Positions 10,350-20,655 of a stretch of 64,000 bases of DNA are shown in pieces. The number at the start of each line of letters is the position of its first letter. Position 1 is the stretch's first letter. This stretch comes from Echria macrotheca. Taxonomy: Eukaryota > Ascomycota > Sordariomycetes > Sordariales > Schizotheciaceae. The stretch lies in NCBI GenBank assembly GCA_030411725.1, contig MU839827.1, positions 3,479,027 to 3,543,026 of the forward strand, written 5' to 3'. The notes under the pieces were generated by a model, which saw only the letters and a list, made by a program, of their open reading frames with translations, had not been told where the DNA came from and ran no database searches. The position numbers and the translations under genes are program-made.

Positions 10350-12259
10350 GGCTGATGATGAAGGAGCCCTTGATCCGGCAGCGTGCTCTCACTGTTCTGT
10401 AGATGTGTGTGTGTGTGTGTGCTTAATTGCCCTGTTGTGCCGCCAGGCGTAGCAAAGATGAAACAGAGCTGCGAGATGAAGGACGGCAAGGTTGCTAAGA
10501 TTCGCGAGGCAATATCGCGCGCATTAGCTTCCTTCCCCAGGACCCTAGAGGTGTCTAACGGCGCGGAGGCGGGCGGGAAGCGGAGGGTGAGGTGACGAAC
10601 AGGAAGGAAACAAACGAGTCGAAACACGGGCCGGGGGGCCCAGAACCCAGAATCCGGCCTGGGTGCGGGGACTTGTCTGGTCTGCCCGCGGCCCAGAAGC
10701 GGAAACAGGATGGAATGGTTTTTGGAAGCCAATGCAAGGCTTCTATTTTCGTTTGATCCGTCCGTCCTCCCGGGATGAAGGACTTATCCTCATCAATGAA
10801 TCAATGGAGGGGTTGACCAGCCGAGACAGCAGAGTTTTCTTCGGCCAGGTGAACCGTGAGACTTGATGTTAAGATTTGCGTTTGCCTCGCTATATTCTTC
10901 CTCACGGGAAAACTGGACCGAAATTTCTTTCATTTGGGTTTTTCGTGGGCAATGAGAAGCGGGATGAGAAAAAAGGTATACGGCGGGGCGGCGGGCAGGC
11001 AGAGACGGGCACCGAGACAGGCAGCCACGAGAAGTTTCATGACGTCGAGCTTCACACGAACAAACAGCTACGGAGGACACACAATTTGCTTGATTGTGGG
11101 CGAGAGAGAGATTCACAAGGCATCCTCGATCCAGGCAACATCATGTAGGCGTAGGTGACGGCAATGGCAATTAAGGACAGCCGGCGATGAGCTCAGAGAA
11201 GAAACAAAAGTTGGCAAGACGCGCCTCTCTTCCGAAAGGCGGGGAAGCTAGACGCGTTCGCGTCACCTACGCGATTTTGTCCAAACAGATGCGGACGGAC
11301 CACGCGGTTATTAAGACAATGAGCCATAGCTATAATGGGCGGAACAGCGCTGTCACGGGCCATCGGTCCTTGTGAGGATTGGACGCGGGGTTGGTGAGGT
11401 GTCTCGGATTGGTGAAAAATGGGTTTGTGCGCACAAACTGCTTGGAGTTGTAGATGGGAACGACAGAAGGAAAGCAGGGAAGGGCCGAGAAATAGAGGCC
11501 AGCAGACTGTCAAACTCTCGTCACGCTGTCGGAAAAGTGGGAGAGAATGGTTTTTCAGTGCAAGATCTGGCGGGGCCAGCGAGCTCGGTGGCTCGGGTGG
11601 GACCAAGTCCGAGTAGCGTGCGGGTGCGGGTACCTTGGCCTGCACCGTGCAACCCCTGCCGAACCTGCCATTTTCCTCGCCTGGCCGACTTTTCCAGCCA
11701 CACCATTGCTTCACCTCGGATCCCGCCTTCTGACTTTCGCAACACCAGCAATCCGCGAACAACGTAACCCACAATTTTCAATCCACCCAAAAGACTCGCT
11801 GAACATCGTGCATCCTTGCAGCAATTACCCTACTCGCGCGGGAAGATTATCTCGACGAAGTTGAGCTGCGCGTTCTCCCGGCCAGCTGCCTGCGACTGCA
11901 TCTCTCCAAACCGACCTCGCGGCAGTGGGTAAAACTTAACCACTCACACCGCAGGCTCGGAACTGCACCTCCGGACTCGAACTCGACTCGACGCCTATAT
12001 TCACCTATACCGCCCAGCCGAGTGTCGCGTGCGCCCAAAATTCTAAAAGAGAAGGACAGAAATACTCGCGACGGATTATCGACCGGTCGGCCTGTGTGGG
12101 GTCAGTGTTGTCGACTATGAATCCTCACCACTGATCAGCTAGCTGCCGTCGCCTTACGTCGCGGCCGCCTTACCGACTCAAGCGCTGCCCGTTGCGACGA
12201 CGCATCCCAAGTATCTAGCGCCGTCTGTCACTGAACTGTCGCAAGCGTTATTCGAAACC
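10350..12259. other. Divergent intergenic region (XRCC4-like / byr4)
   Basis: About 1.9 kb with no supported gene. There is a GT microsatellite near 10407-10421. The last ~600 nt before the byr4 ATG are CT-rich and probably hold its promoter and 5' leader. Confidence 0.5.
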
Positions 12260-15200
12260 ATGGACACCTTACGCCTCAAGCCGCGCCAGCCCGCGCCGGC
12301 CGATGATATCGAAAACTGGGACGACGATGACTTTCTTATTGACGGCGACGATCTCACCGTCATCAGCCAAGCCACATCTGCCAATGTCCCCTCGCATCGG
12401 AGGGATTCCCATTCGTCCCTCCGGTCCGATTTCGAGTCGGTCACTGGAGAGGAGGAAAAGCAAGTGCTCCTGCCCGGAGACGACGAGAAGTCTACGCTGG
12501 ATGCCATTGCCGCCGCCGCAAAGGCAGGCATCCCGATTCCCAAGAACGTCCCGCCTAGTGCGCTGATGGGAGGTACCATTAAGCGACTCGGTGGTAGAAA
12601 AATCAAGAAGATTATCCAGGAGGACTGGGTTGATGACCTCGAGATTCCCGACGGCAAGTCGCTTCAGATCAAGCGCCAGGACAGCTCGCAGTTCCCGGAG
12701 GTCTTGCGCCAGGTTAGCAACTCGGCGTTTCCTAGCCCGCCGAGGCAGACGAAGCCGTCGCCCAGCAGCCCCCAGCAAGAGCGCAAGGAGTCTCGCCCCA
12801 TCGTTCCGGCTGGCCTGATCAACCTAGACCAGTTCCGCGACAGTGAAGATGATGACTTCTTTGGCGACCCTATCGCCACTATCAAGGTCACCAAGAGACG
12901 CGAGATCGTCAAGCCCATCCCGATGATCACCCCTCCGACTCCGCAGAAGAAGGCGGGTGGAGATGACGACTTCGAGACCGACTTTGAGCTCCCGTCTGAC
13001 GGCAAGCTGAGACTGTCTACCCGGAGAGAGATCCCCAAGACGCCCTCTCTCCACACTCTCGACGACTTGGACTGGGCCGAGGGGAGCCTTGGAACCCGCT
13101 TTGGCGGCACGCGTCGCGATGCGCGATCCAACCGGAGTTCCTCGGCGTCTGCGCTGAGCCCGAGCATCGCAAGCTCGATTACTGCTGAGAGCGAGGATGA
13201 GACGTTCGACGGCCTCATCTTGCCTCATGGTCCTCTTGATTTCGAGAGGCGACTGAACAGACACCGCCACAGCCGCTCGCCTGAGCGCATCATCGAGGAG
13301 CCTTCTCGCGAAGAGAAGGAGGAAAGGGCGGACAAGAGCTATAAGCAAGACAAGGTGGACAAGGCGGACAAGGGGGATAAGGAGGATTTCCTTGCTGGTC
13401 TCGACATTGGTGACGGAGAGGTCTTCGACTCCAAGAAGCTCACACTGCACCGGAACATTCAACTCAAAGAAGCCCGACCCGCCAGCCCCTCACGCCCGAA
13501 GACGTCAGTTGTTCTCAAGTTTACAAACAAACCTGCAGCAGTTACATCCCGCCTGCCGCGGCCTATGGGGCCGCCTATGGTGAGCCATGAGCGAACGCAT
13601 ACGCAGTCATCGCTTGAGCCCGTGTCTGAGAGCGGTGGCCCCATCACTCATACTCGGCGCTCTCTGTCACGCCTCGGTCACTCTTCCCAGTCTTCCATCA
13701 CAAGCGTGGCAACTCCCACCACGCCATCTTCTGGCTATTCTATTCCTCCCTCGACTCCTCGCAGAAAGGAAATTGGCCAAAAGACATCGACCGTCTCGCT
13801 CCGAAACGAGCCCACAACCACAAATACCCAGCTTCTCCGATTCAAGCGGTCCTTGCCCGTTATGCGCGGACCTCAGTCTCCGGCCCGTCCCGTCACGACA
13901 ACCAGAGGACTCGAGCGACCACCGTCGAGGACGGAGATGGCACCCCGACCCCCGTCATCCATGAGACCCAAAACCCCGGTCGAGCGTATGAGGAGCTCCG
14001 AGAGCGCCGCAGCGCAGGCCCGAAAACCTCCGGTCCCCTTCCTTCCCGCAGGTGCTTCAGCATCGCAATCGCATAACATCGTCGCAAAGACGTCACGCGT
14101 TTTCCGTCGCCACGACTCCGAAAACAGCATCGAGTTTCGACCCAATTCGCGCGCCGTCTCTCGGTCGACAGTGCGATCGCCTAGCCCGCGCAAGTACCGT
14201 CCGACTGACAAGATGGCGCCCGAGGGTGCCTGGCACCAATTACACAAGCCCCGTCGCATGCGCAACTTTGGCGACGGCCACGAGCTGGATGGATTTGACG
14301 ATCTTCCTACTAGCAGTCAGGCAGAGGCCCGATACCTCCGACAACCCGTGGGCGCCGGCCCTCCCAAGGCACAGCAGTTGCGCAACCGACTATACCAGAA
14401 TGTGCTTCCCGACCGCACCACCACACCGTCGCCCATCTACTCTCCGCGCGTCGACTATGTCCCGAGTTTTGCTCGTGATACTGCCGCGAGCCGCATTGCC
14501 CGGGAAACCATTCTCGCTCAGCGCGTGCCGTCCGGTGTGATTGCCCCTCTCACCGCGCAGCGTGTCGCACAGCTCTCGAACCGAAACAGCTACGGCCACG
14601 ACATCCAGGCTGCCCCGTCGGCTATCAAGCCCAAGGTGAAGAAGTCGAGGCGAACGCCGCAGCTGAAGCCGCATCTGATTGCGAACCTGAATCCTCCCAA
14701 GGACTCCAAGGGTAAGTTGATTCCGACGTGCTGTGGCTCGGTGCTAACAAACGCAGTTGTCAAGGGCATGTGCTACAACCCGGTTACGTTCCGCTGGGAG
14801 GGCAACGACAATGTGCTGAGCGCTTTCGATGCGCCGGCCTCATCGCCGTCGACAGCTTCGGTGCCGCAGCACATGATTCGAGAGCGCGAGAACGCGACAC
14901 CTCGCCCGGCGCTCATCACTAACATTGGCACGACCAAGGGCGTGCAGGTGGTTGGCGGCATGGTTTTCGATCCTCAAAACATGTGCTGGATCAAGATGGC
15001 GCCGAAGACTGAGCAAAGCGACCCGATGGACGGATTCAATGCAATTGATGATGATGAGGACGTGTTCAAGGACATTCCGGATCTCGAGGACCACACGGCG
15101 CGCTCCAGTGAGGGTCACGGACATGCTAGTGACATCAAGGATGACTGGCTCGTCGGAGAGGAGTTCGACGTGGGCCCCGAGTTTATCCGTCGCCAGCGCG

Positions 15201-15310
15201 AGGAGGAGGAGCGGTGGCGCAAGAAGTGCGGCTTTTGGGTGGGCGGGCCGCGCGACCACGGTGATGCGTGGAAGTGGGCCATCCGCGACATTGTCTCGCA
15301 GACGGATTAG
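12260..15310 (+). CDS. byr4: Septation GAP subunit Byr4 (Bfa1-like)
   Basis: The CDS is best read as join(12260..14711, 14757..15310), 1001 aa. The 45-nt intron has GTAAGT, GCTAAC and CAG but is a multiple of three with no stop, so unspliced RNA still codes (1016 aa). Byr4 forms, with Cdc16, the two-part GAP for the Spg1 GTPase, and restrains the septation initiation network at the spindle pole body. Evidence is the acidic N terminus with ENWDDDDFLIDGDD, the GGTIKRLGGRKIKK element soon after, a second acidic block near residue 195, a long disordered Ser/Pro/Arg-rich middle, and a conserved C-terminal module: GMCYNPVTFRWEGN, VGGMVFDPQNMCWIKM, FKDIPDLED and FDVGPEFIRRQREEEERWRK. That repeated 'NP..RWEGN / DP..MCWIKM' module is characteristic of Byr4/Bfa1 proteins. 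Confidence 0.92.
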   Translation: MDTLRLKPRQPAPADDIENWDDDDFLIDGDDLTVISQATSANVPSHRRDSHSSLRSDFESVTGEEEKQVLLPGDDEKSTLDAIAAAAKAGIPIPKNVPPSALMGGTIKRLGGRKIKKIIQEDWVDDLEIPDGKSLQIKRQDSSQFPEVLRQVSNSAFPSPPRQTKPSPSSPQQERKESRPIVPAGLINLDQFRDSEDDDFFGDPIATIKVTKRREIVKPIPMITPPTPQKKAGGDDDFETDFELPSDGKLRLSTRREIPKTPSLHTLDDLDWAEGSLGTRFGGTRRDARSNRSSSASALSPSIASSITAESEDETFDGLILPHGPLDFERRLNRHRHSRSPERIIEEPSREEKEERADKSYKQDKVDKADKGDKEDFLAGLDIGDGEVFDSKKLTLHRNIQLKEARPASPSRPKTSVVLKFTNKPAAVTSRLPRPMGPPMVSHERTHTQSSLEPVSESGGPITHTRRSLSRLGHSSQSSITSVATPTTPSSGYSIPPSTPRRKEIGQKTSTVSLRNEPTTTNTQLLRFKRSLPVMRGPQSPARPVTTTRGLERPPSRTEMAPRPPSSMRPKTPVERMRSSESAAAQARKPPVPFLPAGASASQSHNIVAKTSRVFRRHDSENSIEFRPNSRAVSRSTVRSPSPRKYRPTDKMAPEGAWHQLHKPRRMRNFGDGHELDGFDDLPTSSQAEARYLRQPVGAGPPKAQQLRNRLYQNVLPDRTTTPSPIYSPRVDYVPSFARDTAASRIARETILAQRVPSGVIAPLTAQRVAQLSNRNSYGHDIQAAPSAIKPKVKKSRRTPQLKPHLIANLNPPKDSKGKLIPTCCGSVLTNAVVKGMCYNPVTFRWEGNDNVLSAFDAPASSPSTASVPQHMIRERENATPRPALITNIGTTKGVQVVGGMVFDPQNMCWIKMAPKTEQSDPMDGFNAIDDDEDVFKDIPDLEDHTARSSEGHGHASDIKDDWLVGEEFDVGPEFIRRQREEEERWRKKCGFWVGGPRDHGDAWKWAIRDIVSQTD

Positions 15311-15992
15311 TTCTTGGGCTGAGATGCCGACTGGGGTGCTTCGCTTCTACTTTGACTTTTCTGATAACACTTTATTTCACGACACAGCGTCCTTTGGGAT
15401 GGCTACGATGGGTACATGCCTGGTCTGAAAAGGGACACGGAACTGGAGAGGTGCATGGACGGCGGCAAAAGGTGACATATACGGGATCTGGCTCACGCAT
15501 GCTAGATAGGTGTTTTGGCTCGGCGGTTGTCTGGGGTGGAGTTGATATCAATAGAGGAGCTTAATGATGAGTGTTTGATGAGGTCCGTTTGTTTTGTTTT
15601 TCGGCATGAGCATGCAGCATTCTGTTTGATTGAAGCGGTCTACATATGCTATGCAGCGTTTCGAGTACGCCAGAACTAGAGGTTACTAACCTCAGGTTAG
15701 CATGCTACACAGTAGAGCTTAGAAAGCAACGTAATGTACTGGTAATGAATGCATTCATGGGATTGCTGCAAGGTGACGGACGGTGACGGGTGAAGTCAAG
15801 GGTTGGGGTTACCCCGCCCCCACCGAGACATCCACAGCCCAAGCCGCCGGAGCTCTGACGTTGAGCTTGGAGTTGACGACGCTCTTCTTGACAAACCTCA
15901 AGTTTAACTCGACTCCCTCTCACTACTACCTAGATAACCTACACACAACAGCTGCCACCACATACCACACCGAAAATAACCAACACTCCGCG

Positions 15993-16027
<35 letters not shown>

Positions 16028-16042
16028 TAAAAAAAAGACAAA
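15311..16042. other. Intergenic region with get5 promoter and CA/GA microsatellite
   Basis: No gene is seen. A (CA)n tract at 15993-16006 runs directly into a (GA)n tract at 16007-16027, just before the get5 ATG at 16043. It therefore lies in the probable 5' leader. Confidence 0.55.
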
Positions 16043-16814
16043 ATGGCAACAGAAATCGCCTTCGCAAAGGCCTTCCTCGCCCAGCTCGACAGCAAACCAA
16101 CCAAGCTCGCGCCCGACCACGTCGAAGACGCGCGCGGGTATCCGCCCACCACACCCGTACGTTTTTCTTCGTCTCCCCCCATCATCCCTCGTTTCTCACA
16201 TTGATGAATGGATATAGTATACCCTCCCGCGCCTCCCCTCCCAACCATGCCTCCCCCCCCGCAAGAAATCGATTCCTACAGGAACAGAAAACAAAAAAGG
16301 AGGGGGTACTACGACAAAAAAAGTGGTGGTCAAATCGGCGCGCAACCCGCCCCTGAGTATTTCCCTCGGCGAGCTGGATATCAAGTCTACTTCTGTGTTA
16401 GATGTCAAGATGAAGGTGGCGGAGGAGGCGGACGTGCCGGTGGATAAGGTCAAGGTGCTGTGGAATAAGAAGTTGGTCGGGGATACTAAGGTGATTGGGG
16501 ATGTGGTGGGTGAGGATGAGGGAGAGGAAGTGGAGTTTGGGGTTATGATTCTGGGGGGCGCGGGGGTTTTGGGGACGGGTGGGTTTGGAAGCAGGGGGAA
16601 GAAGGGGGATGGGGAGGGGGAGGGAAGGGGAGAAAAGGGGGGGGAGGGGGATGGAGGGAAGAATGTGGTGGCCCAGGGGCTGGCGGGGGAAAAGGTTTTG
16701 GATACCGAGGCGTTTTGGGAGGATCTGAATGGGTTTTTGCAGCAGCGGGTGAGGGATGCTGGGGTTGCTGAGAGGGTGACGGGGGTTTTTAGGGGGGCTT
16801 GGGAGGGGAGGTGA
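16043..16814 (+). CDS. get5: Get5/Mdy2, ubiquitin-like protein of the GET pathway
   Basis: The CDS is join(16043..16156, 16218..16814), 236 aa. Get5 with Get4 and Sgt2 hands tail-anchored membrane proteins to Get3 in the cytosol. Three parts are seen. The N-terminal Get4-binding helix begins MATEIAFAKAFLAQLDSKP and continues over the splice junction into YTLPRLP. A central ubiquitin-like fold has ISLGELDIKSTSVLDVKMKV and KVLWNKKLVGD. The C-terminal homodimerisation helices contain DTEAFWEDLNGFLQQRV. The linker between the ubiquitin-like fold and the C-terminal domain is a very Gly/Lys/Glu-rich low-complexity run. Its coding strand is strikingly G-rich (about 16550-16680), unlike neighbouring genes. 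Splicing at the TAG ending at 16217 gives phase 0. Confidence 0.9.
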
Positions 16815-18790
16815 GGATTGGGGAGGTGAGATGGGGATGGGGATGTGAGACGGTGAGAGGATGGGGAGGTGATGCGGGAGGGTGAGATGGATGAGGTGGT
16901 TGAAGCAGGGTGTGAGCGATGTTTGGTTTTGATGGAAGAGGCGAACCGGACTGAGCTATGACAAGCAGGGGGTGTAGAACTGTAGTCGAGATATCAATTT
17001 ATCTGGTTGGCTTGTGGTCAAGTGAAATGGCCTGGCCTGGACTGTGAGGTGGATGGAGTCAAGGCTTGGTTGAGCTGTGAGCTAGCTGATACCTCGACTA
17101 GGTAGACAATATTCGAGGAGCACGGCGAAACCAGGATATCAATACCGTACAGTAGTGATATGATCAAATAAAAATACTCTATAGTAGTGATGCGATTAAA
17201 TAAGCCATGCTAAACAGCACAGCAGACGAGGCTAGGCTAATGAGGTGGACAATATACCATACGGACATAATGGAACTGAGCCTCTTCACGGAAGGAGAGT
17301 GTCTCTCCTATTTTAAAGTGACTTGACCATGGCATCTGATAGCTATACGGAGTACATACCCCTTTTTATAGTCAAGTATCCCCCCTTCCTCTAATACATA
17401 CGCCCAAGGCTTTGACACCTAACTCGCGACTACTATAAACTAAAACGCTCTTCTCACAGATTCATCAGGTTCAACAAACTCCGAATGAGTATTTATTCAG
17501 AGATCACCGTTGAACTCTAGGTCGAGACATAGAACATGGACGACGTAGCAAGTGACTAGACTAAAAACAGTCCCTTCCTTCCCTCTCCCTTGATCTAGTC
17601 TGGTCTGGTCTGTCTTCTGTCTGTCTGCCTGTCTGTCTGTCTGTGTTAATCAACTTGAAAATACCTCTTCTACCCAGCTTCTTCGCTTTTTCAGTAAATA
17701 TTATTCATCCCACCCACCTACTTTGACGGAAGTTTACCTATAATCTACTATTGTAGTTATTGAAATGACGCTTTTATACGCGCGCGCAAGGGTACCTAGT
17801 GCTATAAGAGGTGGGTGGTGGGAGTTTTCTAGCAAACTTGGAAGTTCCTCAGAATGGGTTGGTGGTCGAGAAGAGAAATTGGGTTGTGATTGGGTGGTTT
17901 GGGAGGGAGGGAGGGATGGATGCACCGTCTATCAAAAAGGGGAGATAGAAGATAGAAGATGCCTGGCTAATTATCCTCAAATGTCTTGGTTAGGGACCTC
18001 CTCCCGCAAACTATACAGCATGAACTTATCAATTAGGTACAGGAAGCAAAACGACTCCGAGAACCCCTAGGGACTGGCTCGAAATAAACCAAACAATAGA
18101 CTAGACATTTAGCGCGCGGAAATCAAACGAATCGTCTAAGACTCTGCTGCTAGAACTTTACTTTCCAACACCAAAAAGTCATAAACGGGCCAGAAAGTTA
18201 TCACTAAAACCTAGCGGGCAAGGAGATGTCATCCATGTTCACTTCGGAAAGAAAGAAAAAAAAAAGTCCACACTGGGCAGATTAGGCAGAGCATAATCGA
18301 CACGACACGTTTGAAAGATATAGTAAGCCATGATCACTTCCTAGAATCTTCCACACATCACTCTTACTCCGGTTGTTTAGTGACTTGGCAACCAGCCACA
18401 TACCAGCACTTACGCTACTCACATCACATATACATATACCCAGTCTAATGACCATCAGGAGAAACAGTCAACACGTCACTATTAGCTCTCCAAGTCCTAT
18501 ATCGCATGACGCAACGACAGACACAAAACGACTTCCGGTTAAAGAGTAACGAAGAACGCGGCAGAGACGAGACGCTGCACAATTCTCTTTTTGTCGCCCA
18601 GACTTGAAAAGGGCAAGACCGGTCAGAACAGGGAAATCTCTTTCTTCTTCCAGCAGACGACATTCCCCACAGACAACACCCGCCAGACTATTCGAGCCCC
18701 CGGCTGCCGCCGACATCTCCGTAGATAAATGCCCAGACGACAATAGAGCAACTTGTCAATCTACATACAGACAACCCAACGACAACGCAT
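16815..18790. other. Convergent 3' intergenic region (get5 / cofilin)
   Basis: About 2 kb, becoming AT-rich after 17100. It holds an imperfect CTGT-type repeat near 17600-17645 and no supported gene. The first 100 nt continue the G-rich bias of the get5 3' end. Confidence 0.5.
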
Positions 18791-19677
18791 TTATACCGAA
18801 GCGGTGCCCTTGCTGACCGTCTTTACGACCGTCTCGTACTCGATGTCGTCCTGGTCGTTGGCCTGAAGCTCCGTCGCGATACCCGGCAGCGCGCGCTTCA
18901 GGGCCTCCTTGGACGAGGCGTACACCATCTTGGCCTGTAACAGTCAGTACTGGTCTTCTATCATCATTGAACAGGGGTGCTGACCATGATGCCGGCATCA
19001 TCGGGCGACCAGGCGATAAATGTGATCTTGTTTCTACTCTTGTCAGCCTTTTTCTCATTTCTCAGAAGAAGAAAAAAAGCATACCGGATACCCTCGCCAG
19101 ACGCGAGCTGGTACTCAAAGTCGTAGACAGCATATCGGGGACCCTTACCAACAGCACCCTGCTAAAATCAGCATCTCACGTAGTCATACGCCAGCGGCAC
19201 ACACCGTCTTGGACTTGGTCTTGGCATTGACCAGCTTCTCGCGGAAATCTTCGTAGCTCGGGCCATCCTCGCTGGTGCTGTCGACGACGATCTCCTTGTT
19301 GTCGTCCGAGAGCTTGAAGATGACGTATTTGTATTTCTTGTTGAGCTTCAGGTCGTTGTACGCCGTTATGCACTCGGGGCTGACGGTGGCTCTGTGATTG
19401 TTATTAGTCGACGGTCCGCTCCCTCTCATTTATCTTCTTGGAGTTCTCGTCGTCTGTCGAGCCGTCTTGCTTATCGACGTTGCTGCGGCGCAAAGAGTGC
19501 GGCCGAAACGGGGACGACGACGCCGGCCGACGAGAGCGGGGCTGGATCTAGATAGGCAACGCAGACTGACCCTGATTGAGACTGCGCATCGAGACGTTAG
19601 TTTCTCATTGTTATTATCAAGCCTCCTTCCCGAAGACTTATTTGCGCGAGATAGCGGGAGGCGACGAAACGTACCAT
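18791..19677 (-). CDS. cof1: Cofilin, actin-depolymerising factor
   Basis: The CDS is complement(join(18791..18934, 18985..19033, 19085..19158, 19205..19391, 19571..19581, 19675..19677)), 155 aa in six exons. Exon 1 codes only the ATG, immediately followed by GTACGT. Exon 2 is an 11-nt microexon giving SQS plus two bases. The product begins [20 protein letters not shown]. It contains [19 protein letters not shown], then [34 protein letters not shown] and a basic/acidic C-terminal helix: a complete ADF-H domain. Cofilin severs and depolymerises actin filaments; Ser4 is in the usual regulatory position near the N terminus. The long actin-binding helix (about residues 105-125) contains the expected [12 protein letters not shown]. 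The length is normal for fungal cofilin (about 145-155 aa). Confidence 0.95.
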
Positions 19678-20655
19678 GATGCCGAACTTTTGTTTTGGTT
19701 ATCTAACTCGGAGAATGAAAAGCTTCTGGGTCGTAAGGGCGCGCGCGCGAGCGGACTTGGTCAGTTTGAGGGTGCAAATAGAGCAGAGCAGGAGACAATA
19801 ACAGGAGGTAGAAAGTGGGCGGATCGGGAATATATGCGGCGGAGACAGGAAAGTCGGCGTCGGGTCGGGCAAGGCGGGCCTGATGCGATGATGGGCTGGG
19901 GAGGGTCTGGTGGTTGGCAACAAGGCACGCGGGGTAGGTCGATGGTCAGGTCTTTTTGGAAAGCGGAGAACGGCGGAGCAGAAAACAAAACAAACGCTTC
20001 TTCTTCCCTTTGTGATCCCGTCGAAAAAAGACTTACAGTCGAAATGGTATTTGCAACTCGTCCGTAGAACTCGATTTCGCGCGGCTAGCTCGTCCCAAAA
20101 TAAGGCGATGCAAAGTTGGTAACAATCAAACGACCAAATGGGGTGGGGGAGGAGGGGCCTGAAAAACAACATCGACTTTCGTGGTGGGGTTGTCGTTGTC
20201 TGCGAGACATTGACAGCTCCCACACGCTCACGTAATTAGCGCGGGGGTGGGCTACACGAAAAGCATTCCTTCCCATGTTATTCCCAGCAGTGAGAAAGCC
20301 ATTTCTTGTCGGCCAAACCTCCATCTTATCGTTATCGTGGCGGAGCGACAGGAAACGTCAGCAATCAGCATTCGCGTCTCAACAACAAGGCATCAATGAT
20401 TCTGCCTGCCAGGCGCGCACTTGAAACGCGGATCAAGTGATAGATACTTCATTTTTGTCTTCTCTACTCTATCCCCACGTCGTATTATACAATGCCGCGT
20501 TGCGGCGGGAATATGTACCGTAAAAAAGACCGAGGATGGCAGAGAGGAGAGATACATGACCCCAGAGTACAATCCGTGATAACACCAAACCCAAATGCTC
20601 CCCAGCCAGTCGCCCTAAATCAAACACACGTTGAGCTTACACTTTTCGTCACCTC
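19678..20655. other. Intergenic region upstream of cofilin, downstream of hsp60
   Basis: This contains the cofilin promoter (reading leftwards) and the hsp60 3' UTR. Short open frames are not convincing. The stretch near 19740-19750 is an alternating GC run (gcgcgcgcg). Confidence 0.5.
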
